Assembly (NCBI GenBank): GCA_943737045.1 | Contig: CALSFV010000291.1 | Location: 372,001-436,000 of the forward strand | DNA length: 64,000 nt | Reading direction: 5' to 3' | Source: Parapristionchus giblindavisi | Taxonomy: Eukaryota; Nematoda; Chromadorea; Rhabditida; Diplogasteridae | Part shown: positions 1 through 11,454 of the stretch, one piece after another | Numbering within the stretch: position 1 is the first letter of the stretch | Layout: the number at the start of each line of letters is the position of its first letter | Program-made: the position numbers and the translations under genes | The notes under the pieces: generated by a model | The model's database searches: none | What the model saw: the letters and a program-made list of their open reading frames with translations, nothing else | What the model was told of the DNA's origin: nothing

Positions 1-1107
<1,107 letters not shown>

Positions 1108-1327
1108 CCCTTCTAATATTATTGATTGATTAACAACCTTTACATGTGCCCCCCCCCCTCAATTCGCTCTTACAGTATACCGCGTGCGTGCATCATCCCA
1201 CCATTCCTACGTTTCCGAAAACATCAATCGTTGTCGCGTCGTCTCTGTACTCTTTACTATTATCGATCCACTTTCCCCTGATTCAGGCTACGCGCGAAAT
1301 GTTCCCATTTCAAATGTTTTGTGGTGT

Positions 1328-1650
1328 CACGGCGGTTCAATGAAGAGAAATCCCTACATTTAACTTTGGCTTGAAGCCTCTTGCATTACGAAAAATCGGC
1401 AAAGTTGATTTGCACTGGGCGGGATTCGAACCTACGAGGTTCGGATAGATACACAAAAGCTCTACCCACTAGGCCATATCGGCATGTCTCGCGAATCGTA
1501 AAACTCGATGATAGGTCTGGTCAGAAGCGAGCGCCCAGATACACCGTAGTCAACTTTCGCGCTGGGAGAACCTAGATGTTTTAGTACTCAGTTTGCGATA
1601 CTTTCTTTTTCCGGCAAGAGCTTCTTAGTTACTATCATTGAGCGGCCGTG
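1328..1650. mobile_element. 323-bp MITE with tRNA-like core, GGTGT target duplication
   Basis: The ends are imperfect inverted repeats: CACGGCGGTTCAATG on the left and CATTGAGCGGCCGTG on the right. The element is flanked on both sides by GGTGT (1323-1327 and 1651-1655). The paralogous site near 9,275 has a single GGTGT and no insert, which defines the insertion precisely. A tRNA-like sequence lies inside on the minus strand. No transposase is present, so it is non-autonomous. A 5-bp (possibly 4-bp) duplication with CAC-type ends would fit a CMC/Chapaev-like source, but this is only a suggestion. Confidence 0.8.
1412..1483 (-). other. tRNA-like sequence (pol III A and B boxes)
   Basis: Read on the minus strand it has an A-box-like TGGCCTAGTGGGTAGAGC and a canonical B box GGTTCGAATCC at tRNA spacing. 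The two acceptor-stem halves do not pair well, so it is not a functional tRNA gene but a tRNA-derived head. It is followed by ACTTTGCCGATTTTT, a motif that recurs after the other tRNA-like segments in this window. Confidence 0.65.
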
Positions 1651-1700
1651 GGTGTGGCTACCGTATCCTGTTCTGTTGTACTACTTGTCGATCCCGGGGT

Positions 1701-3282
1701 GTGGAAGCTATAAATTAATGCATTTAATATTGGAGTTTGCTCGTTATATAGCTGCTATCAAGTTAACTGAATTTACTCACTGAAATAGATTAAGATGAAA
1801 TAAATGAAAAAAGAATGAAAAATAAATAAATAAAAATATATAAATGAAATAGATGAAATAGAAAGTTTATATGAATAATTTTGGATGAAGGAGAGTAAGA
1901 TGGATTCATAAACATTCAATCTGGTAAAACATCTTGCGATATATATCTTTGCTACTATTTCCTATCTTTTCCACATATTAATCAACTAATAAAATCGGCT
2001 TGAGAAATATTTAAAGGGAGCGTTGCCTCACTCAATGGTCTCTTCATTGCGCACACTATTTCTCTGTTCTCTAACAACGAGAGAGCATTTCGCGTCGAAG
2101 AGACCATTGAGAGAGGTTACGCTCCCTTTAAGAGACCGGCTCGGTAAGACTCGAGCATGGTCCGGACATTCGCGAGGACTTTCGATCTGGGGCTCAATAC
2201 TTTCGTCATAGACACATACCGGGGGGAGACCGATGAAAGTTATAGTGAAAACGCCCTTAGGCTCAGACCCGGCTCACATATGTTGCATTAAGTAACAATT
2301 TTTAAAAAATCATAACTTTTCAATCGCGATAGCTAGGACTTTTATTTCTTTTTATTGGTGAATAACATGTCGTGCACTCTTACAAACACAGCTGAACAGT
2401 AATATCATATCGTTCTGGATAAGTTTTTTCGTGTCTTATTTTAAGATTTTTCCTCTTCTATCCTCATTGAAGAGATAGCGCAAGCCATGACATAGTGCAT
2501 ATTGTAGCCCTGACAATTATGTACATGATGGTCACATTCCCGTAGAAATCCAAGTTACTGAAATTTTGAAAATTGCAGCTAAATGTGAGATATGTGTAAT
2601 TTGCAAAAATCGAAAATTAAATTTCTTGTAAATCGCAAGAGTAAGAGGTAGCTTTATTATGTCATTATACTCGTAGTAATGCGAGAGCACAGGAAAAATA
2701 TACAAATAGACTCGGACTACATTTTTTTTTAAAAATTAGAAAAATCATTATTTTATTTTTATTTTTTCAACCCCCACATTCAGTCGACCGTCAAGGGAAG
2801 TTGATTCATTTTTCGGGCGGATGGTGGCCGTTGCATGTGCGTTTGCAGAAACGACTGCTACGTTAAGAATCGTCGTTTCACAGATTTCTTTCTTACAATA
2901 GTCGTTGTATGTGGACAGAATAAATTTAATACATTTCATGCTACGGTGGTTGGTTGAGCATCTTAACGGGGTAGATTGATTGATTGATATATTGATTGAA
3001 TGATCTTTAAAAATTGATTGATTGACTGATGATAAATCGATTGATTGATTGATCTTGACGGGGCCATATTAATGGATGAGGGAAAGGACATATGATATAG
3101 GTTGCGAAGGTGGGTTGGTCAACTACAGAATGAGAATTGATATAAAATGGAGTATCTTCGAGTCCTCTAATATTTCACTGCATGTTTGAATAATGAATAT
3201 TATGCCCTTTTCGTTGGTCAAAAAAGTGAATTAATTTTAACTAAAAATCGTTTGCTCACGCCTTTTTAAAAGAAGGAAATGC
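1701..3282. other. Noncoding stretch, no gene seen
   Basis: A/T-rich DNA without a convincing ORF. It contains a palindromic repeat (2012-2130) and, at about 2,880-2,970, a segment also found at 9,318-9,400 that ends in the motif CATCTTAACGGGG. Confidence 0.6.
2012..2130. repeat. 119-bp palindromic repeat
   Basis: TAAAGGGAGCG at the left and CGCTCCCTTTA at the right end an imperfect inverted repeat that also pairs CAATGGTCTCTTC with GAAGAGACCATTG. It is likely a small foldback MITE. No target duplication was established. Confidence 0.65.
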
Positions 3283-3575
3283 ATGGCCATTTCTAGTAGA
3301 CCCCACATTTATACCGATTTTGACTCCGCTCATTTAACTTCGCGGGCTTGGACACCTCTTTGCAACGTTAACACTCCCAAAAACCTTTATCAATTCCAAA
3401 AACCTTTATCAATTCTAAAAAGAATGCCACCAGAGGAGGCATCAGCGACAAAACTCCGACGATCATTCTTCTGACGAGGATTATCCACAATGACAACGAT
3501 CTGCTTCTGACGTGATGGCAGCGACAGCCTTCTGATGACGTCATTAACGACGTTGAGGAAGACTTCATATGTAGA
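3283..3575. repeat. Interspersed repeat, inverted copy at 24,225-24,470
   Basis: Both copies contain GTAGACCCCACA, a segment about 'tcgcgggcttgg', and GACGTCATCAGAAGG-type sequence in inverted order relative to each other. Divergence is high. No ORF of note; an old repeat family. Confidence 0.6.
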
Positions 3576-4427
3576 TGCCTAAGCGCAGATAATGCTGCTG
3601 GCTCTGTAAAGGATGCGAATCATACATGGGCCTCGACGGGGGGGGGGGGGGTGCCCCCTGTAAAATTAGGGCTTTTCGAAAATTTGTGGAATGCCCCGTG
3701 TAAAAAGTGACACAAAAAGTGACGGTAAAATTTTTGGGAAAAAAGTGAAGGCCCCCTGTAAAATTAACCATTTCTCGTTCGGATGCCCCCTGTAGAATCG
3801 AGCTCCAGGTACCCCGCGCATGTATGATGCGAATCATTTCGAGAAATGGGAGGATAAAGATCAAAGACCAACTTTAAAAAAAAGATACTGGAAGGTGAGA
3901 AAGACAATTCAAAACAGCAAATGAAACAAGAAAAGAAACACGTAACCTATGTATGATAATGAATGTAATACAATCCTTTATCCTTTCAGAATATGATAGC
4001 GAAGTCAATATCATCACCTATTTATTTTTGTTCATATAATTTTCATGTGTCGTTGCATGCGTGTGCATGTAGATAAAATATATATATATAATATAGTATG
4101 CAGAGGGGTCAAAGCCATATTATTCACAAGTAACATCCTTCAGTCTCTGAGAGAATTCTTCTCCATTCAAGAAAACGTCCAAATATAACACTTGATAAGA
4201 ACAGTCAAATAAAACACAAAAACACTAGCCACAAGAAAACAAGAAAGATAGAATCAATGAATGCAAATAACTGTGATGATTTGTGCAATTTTTTAAATCG
4301 ATCGATATAGAGAGGACATGAAAGAGACGGGTAAAGATCAAAGATCACTTGAAAGAAGGAAACAAAGAAAGTTAGCGAGAGCTGCTATATATCCTGGCGC
4401 ATTCTTGTCTCGATGTCCTATGAATAG

Positions 4428-4721
4428 TTGAAGTTTATCGTTTGCCATGATCTCAACATCACTTATGGTGTTCCACAAGGTACAGTTTTGGGTCCATTAC
4501 TCTTTTTGATACATGTTTCGGATCTCCCAAGGGTATTCAGTCATCTCCCTCAAATAGGTATTCAAATGTTTGCGGATGATATCAAACTTTTCTCTACATT
4601 TTCACATTTTTCTCCACATGAATCGCACTCTCAACTTTCTCAAGGGTTAACTTCTCTATTAGAATACTGCGAAAACTGGCAGTTATCGGTTGCACAAAAA
4701 AATACTCCGTTCTACATATAG
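4428..4721 (+). pseudogene. LINE reverse-transcriptase fragment (left arm)
   Basis: A 97-codon open stretch carries RT motifs: YGVPQGTVLGPLLFL (palm motif) and then FADDIKLF, the catalytic Asp-Asp box, followed by a CR1/Jockey-like CENWQLSV segment. It is only the central palm region; no endonuclease or C-terminal part is present. An inverted twin at 5,643-5,936 encodes the same residues. It is a non-functional remnant inside the foldback arm. Confidence 0.8.
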
Positions 4722-4884
4722 GCAAAACAAATCCCACTTTACCTTATTCTATTCTCTCTCACAGTCTACCTTCATCTTCTTCAACCCGTGACTTATGCGG
4801 TCCTCTTCCCGCTAGGGCCTCATCCACCCTACATCCTGAACCAAGAACTCTCATCTGTGCACGCTCATTCTCACCGAGAGAGAC

Positions 4885-5328
4885 TCAGCCAAGACGCTCA
4901 GGATTGGAGTTGGATGAGGAGGGCGACGAGGATGAGCGGGCGCATTCTGAAATATTAAATTGAATAATCAAAATCAAATCAATAAATATAAATAAATATG
5001 TGAATTTGCAATATCGATCCATGAGCCCAGTATATTCTAGCAAGCTGTTTAACAACAACAACAAAAAACATGAAAAAAGAGCAAAAGTCCTAATTTTCAC
5101 CAAACTTCTTATCCTCTCACATTATAAACATTTAAAAAAATATAAGTAATTGAATAAATAAACATTATTATTTTTATTATTCCCCCACTCACCCTCCTTC
5201 TCCTCCTTCATCTCTCCTAACAATCGTCGCTTCAGTTCCTTGGGCATCTGAGCTCGGGCTCGGGTTCTCCACCCTCTGTCTCTCCCTTTTTCAAGCTGAT
5301 CTTTGATCTTTACCCGTTTCTCTCTCAT
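4885..5328 (-). pseudogene. Two captured exons of the BAF250-like gene in the foldback loop
   Basis: On the minus strand an open exon (about 5328 to 5192, basic and acidic, containing RARAQMPKELKRRLLGEMKE) ends at a GTGAGT donor. After an intron a TTTCAG acceptor (near 4950) leads into CARSSSSPSSSNSNP, which matches the start of the Ser-rich exon at 43,777-44,023 in sequence and phase. The match ends after about 50 bp and the reading frame closes. Because the intron is retained, the capture was from genomic DNA and not from an mRNA. The first exon has no other copy in the window, so it shows what precedes the Ser-rich exon in the source gene. Confidence 0.65.
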
Positions 5329-5642
5329 CTCCTCTCTATATTTATTTATTTATCATACATCGCGAAGATGTATGATATATAGTAAAAACGATATAAATGA
5401 AGAAGATTTGCACAAGGAAATAGAATGGGGAGAATAAACAATGGGAAAATAGGGAAGGTGAAGATGGTCGGGGAAGTCTCAATAGCATATTCTCTAGTGC
5501 CAAGATCAAAGATCAGTGTGGGATCAATGATGTAGGGTGGATGAGGCCCTAGCGGGAAGAGGACCGCATAAGTCACGGGTTGAAGAAGATGAAGGTAGAC
5601 TGTGAGAGAGAATAGAATAAGGTAAAGTGGGATTTGTTTTGC

Positions 5643-5936
5643 CTATATGTAGAACGGAGTATTTTTTTGTGCAACCGATAACTGCCAGTTTTCGCAGTAT
5701 TCTAATAGAGAAGTTAACCCTTGAGAAAGTTGAGAGTGCGATTCATGTGGAGAAAAATGTGAAAATGTAGAGAAAAGTTTGATATCATCCGCAAACATTT
5801 GAATACCTATTTGAGGGAGATGACTGAATACCCTTGGGAGATCCGAAACATGTATCAAAAAGAGTAATGGACCCAAAACTGTACCTTGTGGAACACCATA
5901 AGTGATGTTGAGATCATGGCAAACGATAAACTTCAA
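5643..5936 (-). pseudogene. LINE reverse-transcriptase fragment (right arm)
   Basis: Inverted twin of the fragment at 4,428-4,721 with the same translated 97 residues, including PQGTVLGPLLFL and FADD. Identity at the protein level suggests the two arms are recent copies or are kept alike by gene conversion. Confidence 0.8.
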
Positions 5937-6719
5937 CTATTCATAGGACATCGAGACAAGAATGCGCCAGGATATATAGCAGCTCTCGCTAACTTTCTTT
6001 GTTTCCCTCTTTCAAGTGATCTTTGATCTTTACCCGTCTCTTTCATGTCCTCTCTATATCGATCGATTAAAAAAATTGCACATATTATCACAGTTATTGT
6101 CTATCCATTCATCCATTTTATTCCAATTTGCATTCATTGATTCTATCTTTGTTGTTTTCTTGTGGCTAGTGTTTTTGTGGGTTATTTGACTGTTCTTATC
6201 AAGTGTTATATTTGGACGTTTTCTTGAATGGAGAAGAATTCTCTCAGAGACTGAAGGATGTTACTTGTGAATAATACGGCTTTGACCCCTCTGCATACTA
6301 TATTCTGAAAGGATAAAGTATTGTATTACATTCATTTTCATACATAGGTTACGTGTTTCTTTTCTTGTTTCATTTGCTGTTTTGAATTGTCTTTCTCACC
6401 TTCCAGTATCTTTTTTTAAAGTTGGTCTTTGATCTTTATCCTCCCATTTCTCGAAATGATTCGCATCATACATGCGCGGGGTACCTGGAGCTCGATTCTA
6501 CAGGGGGCATCCGAACGAGAAATGGTTAATTTTACAGGGGGCCTTCACTTTTTTCCCAAAAATTTTACCGTCACTTTTTGTGTCACTTTTTACAGGGGCA
6601 TTCCACAAATTTTCGAAAAGCCCTAATTTTACAGGGGGCACCCCCATGTCGAGGCCCATGTATGATTCGCATCCTTTACAGAGCCAGCTTTTTTTTGGTT
6701 TAATTACCCAAGTTTGAGT

Positions 6720-7090
6720 ATGCGATCAACGACTACGGTACTTGTGCTTCTTCTCTCGACTGGCGTCGTCGGTGCCTTTGACTCTGCGCGCCTGCGTGAT
6801 CTACCCGTCGAGACGTGCCACAATGGGGGCGAATTGAAGGACGGAAAATGCGAGTGTACGATGAACTACCGTGGAGTGACTTGTGAGGAACAGGTGTGCC
6901 TGAACGGAGGTCGTCCCAGTCACAAGAATGGCGTCGTTCACTATGCTTGCCCGTGGGGTCTGAAGGGCGCTCGTTGTGAGATGGCGACCAAGTGCGACAA
7001 TGATGGAGTACTGAACGAGAAGGGCGTGTGCGAGTGCCGCAAGGGCTTTGTGGGCATCTTCTGCTCGGCGAGACCCTGCCACAATGGACA
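6720..7090 (+). pseudogene. Secreted EGF-repeat protein, 5' part only
   Basis: The ATG at 6720 begins a typical signal peptide (MRSTTTVLVLLLSTGVVGAF). Cysteine-rich EGF-like units follow: CHNGGELKDGKCEC...C, a second unit with CLNGGRP, a third with CDNDGVLNEKGVCEC, and the beginning of a fourth (CHNGQPS). The protein would be extracellular. At 7,091 the sequence switches to repeat DNA that is also at 10,861, and the frame runs on to a stop at 7,274 with unrelated residues. The gene therefore looks truncated by a rearrangement. It starts only 32 bp from the end of the foldback element, so its promoter may also be lost. No family beyond EGF-domain proteins is recognised. Confidence 0.7.
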
Positions 7091-7366
7091 GCCCTCTGGA
7101 AATTTCGGGAAAGGCCGGGAAATTTTTCATACCCTTGTTGTACATGATGTACCCAATGTATGTACGTATTCGATCCTCTTATTAGGTGCCACGTTCTTTT
7201 CTGGTTATTGTGATGACGCAACCGAACAACACTTTTTTCGAAAATTCATGATTCTTTCAGGGATTTTTTCGTAGTCATCAAACTTCGTGAGCATTGAGAG
7301 AACTACAAGAACTACAGATTTTTATTTATTATTTATATTATTTTTTTATTTATTCCTTTTCCATAA
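7091..7366. repeat. Repeat block shared with 10,861-11,130
   Basis: Begins with GGAAATTTCGGGAAAGGCC, runs through CATACCCTTGTTGTACATG and ends just before the Ser-rich exon in both places. It seems to be the inner end of a truncated element whose left terminus (CAGGGGTGTGCGG) is kept at 10,464, plus intron DNA. Confidence 0.75.
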
Positions 7367-7557
7367 TGTGCCCCCTCATCCAACTCTAATCCTCCCTCAT
7401 TCGACGATCCCTCCTCCTGTTCATCTGCCACCATCACCATGTTCCCGTCGGCATCTTCGTCTAGCGCCTTTAGATCTGCGGTCGCCACGGTGACGCCCGC
7501 GGTTCTGCATACGAAATCGCTCGTAGCACGCGTCGCCGCGCGTCTCATAATGAGTCT
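7367..7557 (+). pseudogene. BAF250-like Ser-rich exon, truncated copy
   Basis: In the frame shared by all copies this encodes APSSNSNPPSFDDPSSCSS, then TMFPSASSSS, then TPAVLHTKSLVARVAARL. The copy lacks one Ser block, ends after LIMSLE where others continue SRAMQQPKF, and has no splice donor, since different DNA takes over at about 7,558. A broken copy. Confidence 0.7.
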
Positions 7558-7899
7558 GGAGGTCAATACAACAAAGGAAATCATACTTTTTCGGTGCCCT
7601 CACCGAATTATTTTTATATAGTGAGTCGATTTAGAAAAAACTTTATTTTTCGCTGAAATTGTAATTTTTCGCATAAAAAGAGCGTTATGTGGCGGGTCGA
7701 TCGTGAAAATGAGCCGTATATAGTGGGTCGATCCTCACATTGTGAGGGTATGAAAATGTATGAAGGAAATGAGAACATTTTTTTCTGTTATAACTACGGT
7801 CAAAGAAGAACAAATTAGCCGTTTGGCACTCATATATGCAGTTCCAGACACGATATCGCAGTTTTGATGGAATGAATAAACGTATAGACAAACTTCGCA

Positions 7900-8037
7900 A
7901 ACGATTTTCGCGATTTTAAAGGGTTTTTAAGAGTTTTACCGTTTTTACCGTTTTACCGCTTTTTTACCGGTCTGTTAGACCGGTAAATTACCGTTACCGA
8001 ATTTTTTACCGGTCACCCTTTTCCGCCCAACCCTGCT
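7900..8037. repeat. Right end of a CAGGGTTGGG-type hAT-like repeat
   Basis: Composed of iterated TTTACCG/ACCGGTAAA words and ending in TTTTCCGCCCAACCCTG, the inverted terminus of the complete element at 29,216-29,741. The left end is missing. Upstream (7,600-7,900) lies a separate repeat with TATATAGTGGGTCGATCCTC, related to 59,290-59,470 and 62,570-62,640. Confidence 0.7.
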
Positions 8038-8044
8038 TGACATA

Positions 8045-8472
8045 CAGTGCTGGCCATTTTTATTTTGTTTTTCATATTTTGTTTTTTTTCAGGCATAACT
8101 TTTTTCGCAGTCATCCGTTTCTCTTCATTTTTAGTATGTTTGCATAGATGATACTGTAATATAGCATTCCAATTTTTATCGATATTGGACCATGCCCAAC
8201 GGAATAGTGATCAATTTTAGAAAAATTACAATTTTCAGCGAATTCAGCACCTGGGAATATCGGCTATCGGGGCAGCCTGGATTCAATTCTACGTGGTGAA
8301 TCTGTGTGCGGCAATGACTGCTTGAAGAGATCAAGGCATTGGGTTGATTAGGATGTCGAAGTTAGCGCGCGGTATCATCTATGCAAACATACTAAAAATG
8401 AAGAGAAACGGATGACTGCGAAAAAAGTTATTGCTGAAAAACCAAAATATGATAGAATATTGGCCAGCACTG
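8045..8472. mobile_element. TA-flanked MITE, copy 1 (CAGTGCTGGCC ends)
   Basis: Inverted ends CAGTGCTGGCCA and TGGCCAGCACTG enclose long inverted arms (ATCCGTTTCTCTTCATTTT and its complement). TA is on the left; the right flank is CA in this copy but TA in the others. Copies at 20,394-20,831 and 44,249-44,667 lie in the same intron of the BAF250-like units, so the MITE was probably in the source gene before duplication. Tc1/mariner-type by its target. Confidence 0.85.
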
Positions 8473-8631
8473 CAGAAATTGCAAGTGTTACGGCGTATTT
8501 TGGTATTAATACTTGACCTGATTTATTCAGGTTTCATTATCTTTTTAAACGCAAGAATGAGATCAATTGTGGATGTTCTGTTCAAAATAAAAAGTAAACA
8601 CGATAATAATAATAACTATAATATGTTTCAG

Positions 8632-8746
8632 TATGCGCGATCTTACCGAGACTGAGCGTGCCGCGATGAACGACGAGAAGACGCAGCCACAGTTGGCCGC
8701 CGTGAAGGAGGAGTGCGTGGAGGGCGACGACGAATCGGAGGATACG
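8632..8746 (+). pseudogene. BAF250-like exon 'MRDLTETERAAM', intact copy
   Basis: A TTTCAG acceptor leads to an open 115-bp exon, MRDLTETERAAMNDEKTQPQ, ending DDESEDT before a GTTGGT donor. Phase fits the preceding Ser-rich exon (PKF plus split Arg codon). Exon itself undamaged, but its upstream partner at 7,367 has lost its donor, so it cannot make a normal transcript. Paralogues: 15,276, 21,592 and 44,840. Confidence 0.65.
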
Positions 8747-8749
8747 GTT

Positions 8750-10460
8750 GGTGGTTGGATGGGGTTGATCGTTGAGTGACTTTATTTATTGGCTGCCTCC
8801 CCCTTTAATATTACTCTGCTACGGTATAATGGGAGTATTGAATCGCAAACTGATTTTATTCTAGTGAGTGCCCTTCGTGTTGATTGTATTAATCTAAGAA
8901 ATCTATGTTTAAGCAAAGAGATACAAAACGCGCTATATCGTTCTTCGTTCTTCTTCTTCGTTTTCTTCATTACGGTACTGGTCTCCTATCTCCGCTCGTC
9001 TTGTATCAATCAATACTATCTCTGATTATCGATTTTTCCCTATTCGTATTATGCCCCCTTCTAATATTATTGATTGATTAACAACCTTTACATGTGTCCC
9101 CCACGATTCGCTCTTACAGTATACCGCGTGCGTGCGTCATCCCACCATTCCTACGTTTCCGAAAGCACCAATCGTTGTCGCGTCGTCTCTGTACTCTTTA
9201 CTATTATCGATCCACTTTCCCCTGATTCAGGCTACGCGCGAAATGTTCCCATTTCAAATGTTTTGTGGTGTGGCTACCGTATCCTGTTCTGTTGTACTAC
9301 TTGTCGACCCCTCTCCTTTCCTCTTTCTTGCAATAGTCGTTGTATGTGGACAGAATAAATTTAATACATTTCATGCTACTGTGGTTGGTTGAGCATCTTA
9401 ACGGGGTATATTGATTGAACGATCTTGAAAAATGATTGAAATCGTATCTTATCGTATGACTACAAGAAATGAATGAAAATTAAAAAAATATTAATTTTGA
9501 CTAATTTGAACTCTCCGAAAGACAATTTCGACATTGTGAAAGTGCAAAGATCATCTGAAACCTCGCAGAAAAAGGAACTCATAAGAAACAACGTAGATCA
9601 AAAGGAGAATCAAATCGCGTGTGAGGAAGAGGTCAATACTCCAGCAATAATAGGTCATTGGGTCTGTTATTCCAAGAAGTCAGATAAAATTTTTTCATAC
9701 GTGCATATATTGTATTTTATCATAGCTGTAATAATGTAGTATATTCATCGAGTGGGATATTTTTTTCTTTCTACGAAATGCTCTGTAAGATTGCAGTTCA
9801 TTGAGATAGTGGAAGATTAGAGGGAGGAGCGACAAGAAGGTGGCGGGTTGAACATTTGAATGGAAAGATCAAAGAAAATTAAATAGATTATAATATCGTG
9901 GTGAGTTGTTGCTGTAGTTTGGTCTTTGGCATAAGTCGATTAGCTAGGTTATCGGATTTCAAAATGCGGCCAGGTTTTTCGATTTTTGTGAAATTTTTAT
10001 CGCAAAATGCGCTTATGGTTTTCGATTTTTGTTTTCGAAAGAATTTCGACATTGCGAAAGTAAAAATATCATCGGAAACCCCGCAGTGTTGAGTTTTGGA
10101 AAGGTTAATCTTTGATCTTTAGGCGTCTGATTTGAAGTGAGTACAACTGTTGCAAATAGAGGAGGCGAGTCTCTGTCCGTGGTAGACCAAAGATCGATAG
10201 GCAGGGCGGGGGATTGAGCTTCCATAGTGTCCGTATAAAATTTACTTGCATAAGAAAATGACATACTGTATGTACAGTAGCGCCGGATAGTCAAAATACA
10301 CTTTTTTTATTTCTTGTGCCATTTTGACGTCATTTGAGATATGAAGCTGAAACTTGTACATCAGGGGCAGGATTGGACGTTAAATCAAAATTTAACAGAT
10401 CCGTTAAATCGTTAAATTAACGGTTTCAAATTCCGTTAAATCCGTTAAATCCCTGATTCA
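8750..10460. other. Intron-like and repeat DNA, no gene seen
   Basis: Positions 8,780-8,860 match 21,720-21,800 and 15,370-15,410 (intron of the BAF250-like units). 9,058-9,308 is the uninterrupted version of 1,108-1,690. 10,372-10,455 is made of ATCCGTTAAAT words between CAGGATTGG and CCCTG, resembling the self-similar hAT-type MITEs. No convincing coding exon. Confidence 0.55.
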
Positions 10461-11130
10461 GGGGTGTGCGGAAATTTTATTTCTGGTAATTTCGGGAAAA
10501 TTTTTTTTACCTGTTTCAAAAGTCGGGAAATTGGGATATTTCGTGCAAATCTTATTTTTCGCTTTTGAGCTCATAAAGATCACTTTTTGTATTCAAACCT
10601 GCCAAGGAAAAGTCATTTGATCTGATCATGGTTTGGATAAATTCGCCCATAAATCGTTCTTTCAGGAAGGATTGTTCGAAAACTATATTTCTAGATTCCG
10701 TTAGAAACTTTTGGATCATCTTTTGCTATTGCCTTCTCAAAACATACAAGAACGTTTTCCAAAACTACTCATGTACAATTATTTTTCCATCGAAAAATTA
10801 ATTTTTCACGAAACGAGTTTTCCGAATTTTTTTTTGTCGGAAAAAGTCCAGGAGACTCTGGAAATTTCGGGAAAGGCCGGGAAATTTTTCATACCCTTGT
10901 TGTACATGATGTACCCAATGTATGTACGTATTCGATCCTCTTATTAGGTGCCACGTTCTTTTCTGGTTATTGTGATGACGCAACCGAACAACACTTTTTT
11001 CGAAAATTCATGATTCTTTCAGGGATTTTTCGTAGTCATCAAACTTCGTGAGCATTGAGAGAACTACAAGAACTACAGATTTTTATTTATTATTTATATT
11101 ATTTTTTTATTTATTCCTTTTCCATAATGT

Positions 11131-11354
11131 GCCCCCTAATCCAACTCGAATCCTCCCTCATTCGACGATCCCTCCTCCTGTTCCTCTGCCACCATCACCA
11201 TGTTCCCGTCGTCATCTTCGTCTAGCGCCTTTAGGGCTGCGGTCGTCGTGGTGACGCCCGCGGTTATGCACACGAACTCGCTCGTCGCCCGCGTCGCAGC
11301 GCGTCTCACAATGAGTCTGGAGGCCAGCAGAGCCATGCAGCAGCCCAAGTTCCG
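11131..11354 (+). pseudogene. BAF250-like Ser-rich exon with in-frame stop
   Basis: Aligned with 43,777-44,023, this copy keeps the SNSNPPSFDDPSSCSS segment, the TPAVMHTNSLVARVAARL segment and the ASRAMQQPKF end with a GTGAGT donor. One base change turns the second Ser codon of the series (TCA) into TAA near 11,137, and the upstream acceptor region is replaced by repeat DNA. It is a decayed exon. Confidence 0.7.
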
Positions 11355-11454
11355 GTGAGTGTTGATTTGTTGATTGGTTATCCATACTCGATTTCCCTGT
11401 TTCCTTAAACCCATAATTATTACGTAACAGTTCTCTCTCATAGCTTGTGATCGA

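Larger units (their letters stand above)
1108..1700. repeat. Noncoding segment shared with 9,058-9,308, interrupted by an insertion
   Basis: Positions 1108-1327 and 1651-1690 match 9,058-9,308 closely. The match begins exactly where the RING-gene duplicate ends. The 323 bp between the two parts are an inserted element; the 9.2-kb copy preserves the empty site. No coding sequence is seen. Confidence 0.85.
3597..6688. mobile_element. Large foldback element (about 3.1 kb) with LINE fragments and captured host exons
   Basis: Left arm (3597 to about 4838) and right arm (about 5527 to 6688) are inverted copies of each other over more than 1.1 kb, with ends GCTGGCTCTG and CAGAGCCAGC. Each arm carries a reverse-transcriptase fragment pointing toward the centre and a stretch resembling intron DNA of the BAF250-like units (the CTGGCGCATTCTTGTCTC region). 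The arms differ by small indels, for example a G tract at 3,640 and an (AT)n run at 4,080. The loop carries two host-like exons. It could be a foldback transposon or an inverted duplication of a composite repeat; no target duplication was found. Confidence 0.7.

Noticed and set aside
7685..7900. 71-codon ORF on the minus strand
   Set aside because: Lies in a dispersed TATATAGTGGGTCGATCC repeat; no homologue motif.
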